12,290 nt of DNA from Treponema sp. GTDB taxonomy: Bacteria; Spirochaetota; Spirochaetia; Treponematales; Breznakiellaceae. The translations under genes and the position numbers were made by a program. This document shows, piece after piece, positions 1 to 6,740 of the stretch. A model generated the notes under the pieces. It made no database searches. It had not been told where the DNA came from and saw nothing but the letters and a program-made list of their open reading frames with translations. Position 1 is the stretch's first letter. Every line of letters begins with the position of its first letter. The stretch lies in contig JAIRTS010000046.1 of assembly GCA_031254795.1 (NCBI GenBank), positions 1 to 12,290 of the forward strand, read 5' to 3'.

Positions 1-1188
1 CGCAAAAAGTTTCCCATCTTTCATAAACATTTCAAAGCCCGCGATGTCCGAAAACGGCAACACGGAAAGAATGTTCACCAAAACGATGGAGAATAAGAAT
101 CCCGCCGCAACGGAAATCAGCGCCAGGCACGCGGCTTCTATGACCAACATCCATGTTATATCTCTCTCCTGGAAACCAAGCGCGCGCATAGTACCCAATT
201 CCTGCGAGCGTTCGTACAAGATTAGCTTATAGGTCACCAGGGCGCTGACAAACACAATAATAAGCATCATGACAAACAGCAGATACGAAAGGGCATCCAT
301 CGCTTTTAACAAATCGTCAACATCGGACAGGTAAACCTCAAGTGTCAGTATAAAAACTTTAATGCCGCTCCACTCCGCGCGTTGCTCCGCTTCAAAATCA
401 GAGCGGTTTTGCAACATGGCGGCGGTATTCACATCGTTCTCCGCAAGCCCCCATTGAAGCAACGTCTTGTTCCAGTCAATATCGGCGTTCTTGTCATCAA
501 AGAAAAAACCAACGCTTGAACATTCTCCCTCGTTAAACCCCACCAGGTCGTTCAACGCGGCTCGTGAGATGTAGCTCTTAAAGTAGCCAAAAATGGTTTT
601 GTCCTCAATAATGCCGGCGACAATGAAATTGCCCGTGTTTCTCTGCCCCAGATAGTTTCTGACCTCAAGAATGAGGCTGTCGCCTTGCCTAACACCCAAA
701 TAATGGGCGATGGGGGAAGAAATCAGAATCTCCTCATCGCCTTCCAGGGGTTTTTCAGGCTTCGCTTCATAATTGAAACTGTTGAACATATCCGCTTCAA
801 CATCCCAATCAACACCGTTTACATATTTGAGTCGCGCCATGTTCCCATTGAAATAGAGCGCGGCGTCGCTCATAAATTGGGTGCGCATCACAACACGATC
901 CGGATTGAAGTTATTTTGCTCCGCGACAGCGAGGATCGCGTCTATTTCCCCTTGTCCAAGACGGAACGTGCTTCCTACACCGTCATGATCCCAGCCCAGC
1001 GCAATCAGATCGCCTGCGTAATGGGATTGAGCCGTCCGGTATAGCATCGCGGTCATGCCCTCTTTCACCGCCGTAATCGTGGTGATAACCGCAAACCCAA
1101 TGGCGAGGGCAAGAAACAGAAAAAAATACCTGCGTTTGTACCGGAAAAGGTATCGGACAGCAAGCGAAAGCAGTTTTATCACTTTCAT
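1..1188 (-). CDS. FtsX-family ABC transporter permease, C-terminus cut by window edge
   Basis: Membrane permease of an ABC export or lipoprotein-release system. The frame is open from an ATG at 1188 down to base 1, giving 396 residues with no stop, so the C-terminus lies outside the window. Visible segments are a cytoplasmic start (MKVIKLLSLAVRYLFRYKRR), TM1 at about residues 21-41, a long extracytoplasmic domain (about 45-295), TM2 at about 301-322, the FtsX loop motif ELGTMRALGF at 330-339, and TM3 at about 346-372. The fourth helix of the family is missing because of the edge. It follows the other permease with a one-base gap (its stop is at 1190-1192), so the two are surely co-translated. 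The pair plus the ATPase matches a two-permease Lol/MacB-like transporter. The family call is secure from topology and the loop motif; the substrate is not known. Confidence 0.87.
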   Translation of the reverse strand, partial: MKVIKLLSLAVRYLFRYKRRYFFLFLALAIGFAVITTITAVKEGMTAMLYRTAQSHYAGDLIALGWDHDGVGSTFRLGQGEIDAILAVAEQNNFNPDRVVMRTQFMSDAALYFNGNMARLKYVNGVDWDVEADMFNSFNYEAKPEKPLEGDEEILISSPIAHYLGVRQGDSLILEVRNYLGQRNTGNFIVAGIIEDKTIFGYFKSYISRAALNDLVGFNEGECSSVGFFFDDKNADIDWNKTLLQWGLAENDVNTAAMLQNRSDFEAEQRAEWSGIKVFILTLEVYLSDVDDLLKAMDALSYLLFVMMLIIVFVSALVTYKLILYERSQELGTMRALGFQERDITWMLVIEAACLALISVAAGFLFSIVLVNILSVLPFSDIAGFEMFMKDGKLFA

Positions 1189-1189
1189 C

Positions 1190-2644
1190 TCACGCCCTCA
1201 AATCCCTGAGCGCGGCGGCAGGCTCTATGCGCGTCGCTTCTTCAACCGGGTAGATTGAAGCCCCAAAACTCAAAATCACGGCAAGCGCCAAAGCCGCGAC
1301 AGCGCTCTGCGGGAAAAATTCTATATTCAAAACATCTCCTCCCAACAGAGACACCAGCAACGCGTTCGGAATCGCTATTCGCATAGAATTGATCCATTGG
1401 AAGAAAAGCGTCCCGGCAAGTACGCCGGCAAGTCCCGATACACAGGACAAAGCAAGGTTCTCTCCCCAAAAAAGCCTCCGGATGAACCGGTCTGCGGCTC
1501 CTATTGATCTGAGCGTTCCTATTTCGCGCTTGCGCTTGAAAACCGAAATCAACAGGATGTTGATGACGGCTATAACGCCTACAATGCTGACCAGGCTTAT
1601 GCCGCTGTTAAAGAGGGTTTGCAAAATGATCAGCATGACAGCCGATTCTCCCGCCGCAATTTGCCAATTCACAGCCACAACTCCATAAGGGGAGAGTTTT
1701 TTGTTCAAATCGTTTATGAAAGAATCAGTGGATGAAAAAAGCCCCTTGTTTAAGCGTACAATGATGAAATTCCACTCCCCGCCAACGTCCCGCGCCGGCG
1801 CCTTTTCTCTGGCCTCGCTTAAAAATGAAGAAACCGCGTCTGGAGACATCTCCTCGTCTGGTTCCAGAAAATCAACCGAATCCCCTCCAAAAAGGTCATC
1901 AATGCCAGACGCCATAAGCGACGCGGCTCCTTCTCCGGCTTCGGCGTCTGAAGACGCAACCTGAATTGAGGTAAGCACGCGCGCGGTCTGCGCGTCCGTT
2001 ATAACGATTTCATTCATAAATTGTCCGGCGTTTTTGTATTGATAGACGCCGCTCACCGAGACTTCCCGTATCTTAAAGCCTGCAATTCCGGCTGACGTGA
2101 GCAGGATTTTTTCGCCCGCGCCCGGATATTTTCCGGTCTCCCTCTCAATGGCCAAGGCTTTTTCTCTGGATATCATAGCGCCGAACTCGCCATTCAGCAA
2201 AAACCGTCCTTCAACAAGCTCTATGGACGGGAAAAGGGGGAAATAGGTGTCAGGATCAACGCCGCACAACAGCGCGGGCGCGCGGTAGCTTCCAAAATCA
2301 AGAAGCGCTTGCCCGGACACTTGGCTGGTCATGCTCGCGACATGAGGCTCCGCGGCGACGATTTCAACAAGCGCGTTATAGGCGGGCAGTACGGGTATGG
2401 AAAAATATTCATTTACAACGGCCATATTCGCGCCAAAAAGGTTCATGGTGACATCGCCTGATTTTTCTATCACCACATCGCCCGTAACGCCGTTTATGAA
2501 CGTATCTCTCATGCTTTGAACTGTCCTTCCAATGAGACTGTTGCCGACAAAGAAAAGAAAAGCGATGCTGCCTATCAGGAGGAGGATGACGCTGTTGCTT
2601 TTCCTGTTACGGATACCGTTCCGCAGGATCAATTGCCATATCAA
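1190..2644 (-). CDS. FtsX/MacB-family ABC transporter permease
   Basis: Permease of 484 residues with the four-helix FtsX/MacB layout: TM1 at about residues 17-37, a large extracytoplasmic domain (about 40-335), TM2 at about 346-368, the cytoplasmic motif KREIGTLRSIGA at 372-383, TM3 at about 393-416, TM4 at about 446-464, and the typical ending IEPAAALRDLRA. The start is TTG at 2644. It is preferred because GGAGGAG ends five bases before it and because it overlaps the TGA stop of the ATPase gene in the four-base sequence TTGA, a classic coupling arrangement. The extracytoplasmic domain contains an acidic, low-complexity stretch at about residues 231-282 that looks like an insertion. With its neighbours it should form a heteromeric inner-membrane transporter; lipoprotein release (LolC/E-like) or peptide/drug export (MacB-like) are both possible. 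Confidence 0.9.
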   Translation of the reverse strand: MIWQLILRNGIRNRKSNSVILLLIGSIAFLFFVGNSLIGRTVQSMRDTFINGVTGDVVIEKSGDVTMNLFGANMAVVNEYFSIPVLPAYNALVEIVAAEPHVASMTSQVSGQALLDFGSYRAPALLCGVDPDTYFPLFPSIELVEGRFLLNGEFGAMISREKALAIERETGKYPGAGEKILLTSAGIAGFKIREVSVSGVYQYKNAGQFMNEIVITDAQTARVLTSIQVASSDAEAGEGAASLMASGIDDLFGGDSVDFLEPDEEMSPDAVSSFLSEAREKAPARDVGGEWNFIIVRLNKGLFSSTDSFINDLNKKLSPYGVVAVNWQIAAGESAVMLIILQTLFNSGISLVSIVGVIAVINILLISVFKRKREIGTLRSIGAADRFIRRLFWGENLALSCVSGLAGVLAGTLFFQWINSMRIAIPNALLVSLLGGDVLNIEFFPQSAVAALALAVILSFGASIYPVEEATRIEPAAALRDLRA

Positions 2645-3327
2645 TGCCGCTCCTCCGATACTATAGCGCCGTCGCGGAGATGAACAATCGTCTGCGCTAT
2701 TTTCCAGATGTCCGGATCGTGCGTGGAAATGATGAGCGTCGTCCCCTCGTTTTTCTGAACTTTCTGCAAGAGTTCAAGCACGCGCCGTCCATTCTCCGAA
2801 TCAAGGTTAGCCGTCGGTTCATCCGCGATGATGATTTGCGGACGGTTGACCAAGGCGCGGGCTATAGCGACCCGTTGTTGCTCGCCGCCAGAAAGCTCGG
2901 CGGGCATGTGGCGCATGCGGTCGGCAAGCCCAACTTCCTCCACCAACGATTCAACCCGCTCGCGGCGCTCCGCTTTCGAACCGGAGTCCTTGCGGATGAT
3001 CATAGGAAGCTCGACATTTTCAAAAACATCCAGCACCGGCAACAGGTTGAACGACTGAAATATGAAGCCAATTGTTTCCTGTCTCATCCTGACTATTTCT
3101 TCCCTGCTCAAGAGGCCGGTTTCCTTGTCGTTTATCAACAGAGCGCCGCTCGTAGGCTTGTCTATGAGCCCGATGATGTTCATAAGCGTTGTTTTTCCCG
3201 ATCCGGACGCGCCGGCGACAGCGATAAACGAGCCTTTTTCTATGTCGAGGCTGATTCCTTTAAGCGCGTCTACAGTCACCGCTCCCATGGGATATGTTTT
3301 ACAAATATTCTCCAATGCAATTAACAT
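2641..3327 (-). CDS. ABC transporter ATP-binding protein, LolD/MacB type
   Basis: Cytoplasmic ATPase that powers the two downstream permeases. The 228-residue length is usual for LolD. All nucleotide-binding motifs are present: Walker A GASGSGKTT at residues 39-47, Q-loop Gln91 in FQSFNLLP, signature LSGGEQQRVAIARAL at 145-159, Walker B IIIADEP at 165-171, D-loop NLD at 174-176 and switch His203 in STHD. The ATG at 3327 gives the normal family N-terminus (strand 1 followed by KTYPMG), but no Shine-Dalgarno sequence precedes it. A promoter-like pair sits so close that the predicted transcript would begin at or near the start codon. LolD, MacB and FtsE-like exporters share these motifs; two adjacent non-identical permeases favour a Lol-type lipoprotein release system, which I infer rather than see. 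Confidence 0.92.
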   Translation of the reverse strand: MLIALENICKTYPMGAVTVDALKGISLDIEKGSFIAVAGASGSGKTTLMNIIGLIDKPTSGALLINDKETGLLSREEIVRMRQETIGFIFQSFNLLPVLDVFENVELPMIIRKDSGSKAERRERVESLVEEVGLADRMRHMPAELSGGEQQRVAIARALVNRPQIIIADEPTANLDSENGRRVLELLQKVQKNEGTTLIISTHDPDIWKIAQTIVHLRDGAIVSEERH

Positions 3328-3337
3328 AATCTTATTT

Positions 3338-3364
3338 TAAAAAAAGAGTTTCTCTTGTCAAGTG
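3338..3364 (-). promoter_or_regulatory. Possible promoter directly upstream of the ABC operon
   Basis: Read on the minus strand, TTGACA is followed after 16 bases by TAAAAT (five of six matches to TATAAT). The -10 end lies only about ten bases before the ATG at 3327, so a transcript from it would have almost no leader. The same stretch includes AAGAG-AAA-CTCTT followed by seven Ts, which could instead be a weak terminator for clpP. Either reading rests only on sequence match. Confidence 0.35.
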
Positions 3365-3383
3365 TCTCAAAGGATCAAAATGA

Positions 3384-3986
3384 CTATAACTCGCTCCTTT
3401 TCGTGACAATCCTTGAAATAAGTCCATATTCAACCGCTTCCTCCACGTTCATCCAATAATCCCGATCCGTGTCTTTTTCCACCTTCTCCATGGCAACACC
3501 CGTCTCGCTGGCTATGAGCCTGTTGATCTTCGAACGCAGTTTCTCCAGTTCCCGCGCATGTATCTCAATGTCGGTCGCAACACCCTGAATGCCGGAAAGC
3601 GGCTGATGAATGAGATAATGGCTGTTCGGCAGTCCGACGCGGCGCTCTTTCGGGCTTGCAAGCTGAATAATCGCGGCCGCGCTTGCGACAAGCCCCATGC
3701 CGACAGTCCATACATCCGGTTTCACAAACCGGATCATATCGAAAATCGCGTAGCCCGCATCCGCGTCGCCGCCGGGCGAATCGATAAATATGTATATAGG
3801 GTCGCCGCCCATATCTTCCAAAAGCAAAAGTTGCCTGATCGTCTTTTCAGCAAGGTCTTTGTTTATCTCACCGGACAGAAGTATTGTCCTTGTTTTGAGC
3901 AGCTTTGACACAAGCGGCTCAAATTCCTGAGATTTCGCCTCTTTCTTTTCTTGCTCCTCGTCTTCGTCATCAAGCAAAATATTCAT
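3384..3986 (-). CDS. clpP: ATP-dependent Clp protease proteolytic subunit ClpP
   Basis: Serine peptidase subunit that forms the barrel-shaped degradation chamber and works with a Clp ATPase. The protein is 200 residues long. The triad is visible with the spacing of E. coli ClpP: Ser102 in LVASAAA, His127 in YLIHQPLSG and Asp176 in EKDTDRDYW, i.e. 25 and 49 residues apart. SPGGD at 70-74 is the oxyanion glycine motif, and VEEAVEYGLIS near the C-terminus is typical. The N-terminus carries a highly charged stretch (DDEDEEQEKKEAK, residues 6-18) instead of a standard short propeptide. The ATG at 3986 is supported by AGGAGG four bases upstream. No tig or clpX is adjacent, so this may be the second, stand-alone ClpP paralogue that many spirochaetes carry; that part is inference. 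Confidence 0.96.
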   Translation of the reverse strand: MNILLDDEDEEQEKKEAKSQEFEPLVSKLLKTRTILLSGEINKDLAEKTIRQLLLLEDMGGDPIYIFIDSPGGDADAGYAIFDMIRFVKPDVWTVGMGLVASAAAIIQLASPKERRVGLPNSHYLIHQPLSGIQGVATDIEIHARELEKLRSKINRLIASETGVAMEKVEKDTDRDYWMNVEEAVEYGLISRIVTKRSEL

Positions 3987-4019
3987 CGCGCCTCCTATCT
4001 CATATGCGGCTGTTCCAAA

Positions 4020-4035
4020 GTTTCAGTTTTGAAAC
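4020..4035. repeat. Inverted repeat in clpP leader
   Basis: GTTTCA-GTTT-TGAAAC is a perfect six-base-pair inverted repeat with a four-base loop. It lies between the predicted clpP promoter and its ribosome site, where it could be a leader hairpin or a repressor site. It does not match the CIRCE heat-shock operator. Confidence 0.35.
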
Positions 4036-4047
4036 CGACCATATAAT

Positions 4048-4076
4048 AATATAAGGAAATTTCGTGGATACGGCAA
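4048..4076 (-). promoter_or_regulatory. Predicted clpP promoter
   Basis: On the minus strand TTGCCG (4076-4071) and TATATT (4053-4048) are separated by exactly 17 bases, a good sigma-70-type match. The element sits in the 111-base spacer between the glycosyltransferase gene and clpP, leaving a leader of about 55 bases before the clpP start. It suggests clpP can be transcribed independently of the upstream genes. Confidence 0.45.
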
Positions 4077-4097
4077 GCGGAACGTCAATCAATCTTT

Positions 4098-5114
4098 CTA
4101 TTCTTCTATTGGCTCACTCAATTCGCTAAAGTCGTCCCACACTTCGGTAATGGAACGAGCGTCGTTTCTAAAGCGGAAGCTGTTCGCCTTCACCCACTGG
4201 CGGGCGGAGATGAACTCCTTCCACAACGCAAAAAGGCGTCCTTTGGAACGTTTAAAAAATTCGGGGAAACGGCGAAGCGGAAGGTACGCGCTGTCCCCCC
4301 TAAAGACAGGGGCTATGTTCTTGAGGTAGAATCTGCGGTAGCATTGCTCCGCAGTGCTGTCTTCGGGCGGAATGTCGCCGTCATACGAAATCCTGATGAG
4401 TTGAGTTGAGTTGATCCCCTCGCCCCACAGGTGGGCGCGAAACCCGAAATCCATAAGTTGCCAATAGGAGCGGGTGAGCGCCGCGTCAAATCCGCCGATC
4501 CGAAGAAAGCGCTCCCTGTCATAGACGCCAACCCAATCAAATGGGTACAGCGAAGGCTTCCCTTCCGTAACAGGCGTGAAGGACAGGGTTTTCACCGAAT
4601 TGCCGTACAAAGCCGGCGCTATGAGGGTGGGCAGGGTCTCAAACCGGGAATTTTGGATAAGCGGCACCGTGCAAAGCCGTTTGTATTGACTGGACTGCTG
4701 ACTCAGGGCAAGCTCTTCCGCGCTCAAAAGCAGGCGCTCGGCCATGCGGAACGCTCCGCCTGAATGAAGAATACGGAGATCGTTCCATAAAACGAAGAAG
4801 AGCGGGCTTGAAATTTCCAGAGCGGCAAGATTTATCTGTTCCCCGATTGAAATTTCATCTTTCAGCAAAATAAAACGGATATGCGGAAAACGTTTTGACA
4901 ACTCTTCTATGTCGTAACGTTCATGGGGACCTTCCAAGGAAATGATAAAATCGAATCCGATCTTTTCAAGTTCCTGAAAAAGCGTACGGCGCGGATAATG
5001 CCCGCTCCGGTTGAGCAACACTGCGGAAAGCCCCGTGGACCCTCCTCGCTCCATGCCTCCCACCGCCGTGTAAGAGGAGTAGGCGTCATCATATATTGTA
5101 GGTGTAATATTCAT
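4098..5114 (-). CDS. Glycosyltransferase family 2-like (GT-A) protein next to spiro-SPASM gene
   Basis: Predicted cytoplasmic sugar transferase of 338 residues. The GT-A character shows in FDFIISLEGP at about 54-63, a second strand FPHIRFILL at 76-84, SIGEQINLAAL at 89-99 (the helix after the nucleotide-binding strand), FFVLWNDLR at 106-113 where the DxD-type metal motif would be (here the acidic residue is Asp112), and DWVGVYDRERFLRIGGFD at 193-210, the acceptor-side segment typical of GT2 enzymes. No membrane helices are apparent. The ATG at 5114 overlaps the end of the spiro-SPASM gene by 26 bases. No good Shine-Dalgarno is seen before it; Met21 (start base 5054) is an alternative that would remove the overlap. 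The tight linkage implies a shared pathway. The family assignment is moderate and the sugar and acceptor are unknown. Confidence 0.72.
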   Translation of the reverse strand: MNITPTIYDDAYSSYTAVGGMERGGSTGLSAVLLNRSGHYPRRTLFQELEKIGFDFIISLEGPHERYDIEELSKRFPHIRFILLKDEISIGEQINLAALEISSPLFFVLWNDLRILHSGGAFRMAERLLLSAEELALSQQSSQYKRLCTVPLIQNSRFETLPTLIAPALYGNSVKTLSFTPVTEGKPSLYPFDWVGVYDRERFLRIGGFDAALTRSYWQLMDFGFRAHLWGEGINSTQLIRISYDGDIPPEDSTAEQCYRRFYLKNIAPVFRGDSAYLPLRRFPEFFKRSKGRLFALWKEFISARQWVKANSFRFRNDARSITEVWDDFSELSEPIEE

Positions 5115-6708
5115 CGCAGTCTGTACATATATCTATGTAATTGCAAGCGGCGTGATCCATGTACACGCCGTTTCCTCGCCGCCAAATCGTTTCCAGATCC
5201 TCGGAAAAAGCGTTTCCGAGCGTTGAAACGGCGCCTGTCAATGCGGCGGCTGTACTCGCGGACGCGGCGCCTCCCTCGCAATCTGCGGCGCAGATTGTCT
5301 CTCTGCACAGTGGCACGGCGCCATCAATCAGAATATGCATGTCCCGCATAAGATGCCAGCACGGCTGCCTTTCCACAGGCGACAGATCGGACACACGCAA
5401 AGAAGGCAACACGCCGCAAAAGTTATCGTATTTCTGAATGATCACCTGCAAACCCTCGGCTTTCCAGAAACGGTAAAACCGTTCAATGTCATCTTCGGCG
5501 CCGCTTGTACGCACCGCCTGCGCGTACACATTTCCGGGGAACAATTTCGCAAGCGTCCTGACGGTTTCAACAGCTTCGGCGTAGCCCGCGCCGCGAACTT
5601 CCCTGTACCGCGCTGCGTCATAGGCGTCAAGCGACACGATCCACGAAAGCGGCGGCAGATTGTTTGCCCGTACGCCGCTTTTTGCGATGCGCGCGGCTTT
5701 CTCCGCCTCCGCCAACGCTTCCAATTCAGCCTTATTCCATCCCACGCCCGATGTCTCAATGATGAGGGACAGCGCCGGTCTTTCAAGCGCCGCGTTAATC
5801 AAGTCCGCCTTTTTTGGATGAAGGCTCAATTCTCCCCACAATGAAAGATCGATAACCGCGTCGCCGGAAAAATTGAGTATCTTGTCTAAAAGGCGCTCAA
5901 AAACGCCACAGGGCATAAAATCCTGTTCGTCTCCACGCGCCGGCGTCCCACGCCGTGGATATGGACAAAATTTGCACGCTTGGGGGCAGGGAAGCGCGAC
6001 CTGAATCGGAAAAAAGGCCGGAAGCGTCCTGAAAATCTCCGGTTTTTCCTCAACGAATTTCTCCGAATCCAGAGCATCGGAAAAGCCCGCGTCAAAGAGC
6101 CGTTGCAACAACAGGAGGTTGCGTTTAGAGTCAGCGGCGAACGTCAAACGCCGCGAGCGCAGATCGAACGGCGCTATCTCCGTTTCAATGTCAAAAGCGT
6201 TGATATCTTTTTGCAACACTGAAAAAATCGCGTCCCGTTCAACCGCGCCATCGTCGCCAGCGATGTCCACAAGTCTGCGTATACATTCCGGCGAAAGCAA
6301 CTCAGGCGCAAGCCCCGCAGGGTAGCCGTCCGCAAAAGTGTAATCCGCGCGGTACCGCGTATGGCGTTTCGCAAGAGCGCCGGCAAGCTCCCCGTCAAGA
6401 AAAGGCGTGTCCGCCCATACAAAGTAGACCATTCCAAAACCCGCGCACATACGGGCAAGCGTCTCCAAGAGAGCTTTTTTTGTCCAGTAGTCTTTTGCAA
6501 CCACCGCGATCTTTTCGCTTGTTTCAAATTCTTCAATACATGAGCCGCCGCTCCATCTCTCGTTTGTCAAAAGAAGCGTTTTTCCAACATGCGGGAAAAC
6601 GCCGCTTTTTTCCACAGCCAGATCAAAGGCGCTTTTTCCGGAGAAGAGAGGTTGAAAAGCCGTCTTTTGCAGGTTTCCACCAAAAAGCGCGACAAGGGCG
6701 TTATCCAT
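5089..6708 (-). CDS. Spiro-SPASM protein: nucleotidyltransferase-like domain fused to radical SAM/SPASM
   Basis: Protein of 539 residues with two parts. Residues 1-about 210 resemble an NTP-transferase fold: a glycine-bearing first strand ALVALFGGN, LFSGKSAFDLAVEKS where a sugar-nucleotide transferase normally has KPL, and VWADTPFLD at 97-105 matching the usual D-x-P metal loop. The canonical G-x-G-x-R/K loop is not preserved, so activity is doubtful. Residues about 230-430 are a radical SAM core with the cluster motif Cys241-x3-Cys245-x2-Cys248. Residues 450-531 hold seven cysteines (450, 468, 473, 477, 522, 528, 531) in a SPASM auxiliary-cluster arrangement. From memory, this architecture corresponds to a TIGRFAM model restricted to Spirochaetes. 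The ATG at 6708 lacks a clear ribosome site. It lies 32 bases after the 313-aa gene. SPASM enzymes often modify peptides, but the substrate here is unknown. Confidence 0.85.
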   Translation of the reverse strand: MDNALVALFGGNLQKTAFQPLFSGKSAFDLAVEKSGVFPHVGKTLLLTNERWSGGSCIEEFETSEKIAVVAKDYWTKKALLETLARMCAGFGMVYFVWADTPFLDGELAGALAKRHTRYRADYTFADGYPAGLAPELLSPECIRRLVDIAGDDGAVERDAIFSVLQKDINAFDIETEIAPFDLRSRRLTFAADSKRNLLLLQRLFDAGFSDALDSEKFVEEKPEIFRTLPAFFPIQVALPCPQACKFCPYPRRGTPARGDEQDFMPCGVFERLLDKILNFSGDAVIDLSLWGELSLHPKKADLINAALERPALSLIIETSGVGWNKAELEALAEAEKAARIAKSGVRANNLPPLSWIVSLDAYDAARYREVRGAGYAEAVETVRTLAKLFPGNVYAQAVRTSGAEDDIERFYRFWKAEGLQVIIQKYDNFCGVLPSLRVSDLSPVERQPCWHLMRDMHILIDGAVPLCRETICAADCEGGAASASTAAALTGAVSTLGNAFSEDLETIWRRGNGVYMDHAACNYIDICTDCDEYYTYNI

Positions 6709-6740
6709 ATTTTATAATTATCGGCAGGAATAAAAACACG

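Noticed and set aside
2644..3324. Plus-strand open frame of 226 codons opposite the ABC ATPase
   Set aside because: It mirrors the ATPase gene almost exactly; the minus strand has all Walker and signature motifs, so this is a shadow.
5335..5844. Plus-strand 169-codon frame opposite the spiro-SPASM gene
   Set aside because: It is antisense to the radical SAM and SPASM regions, whose cysteine motifs show the minus strand is coding.
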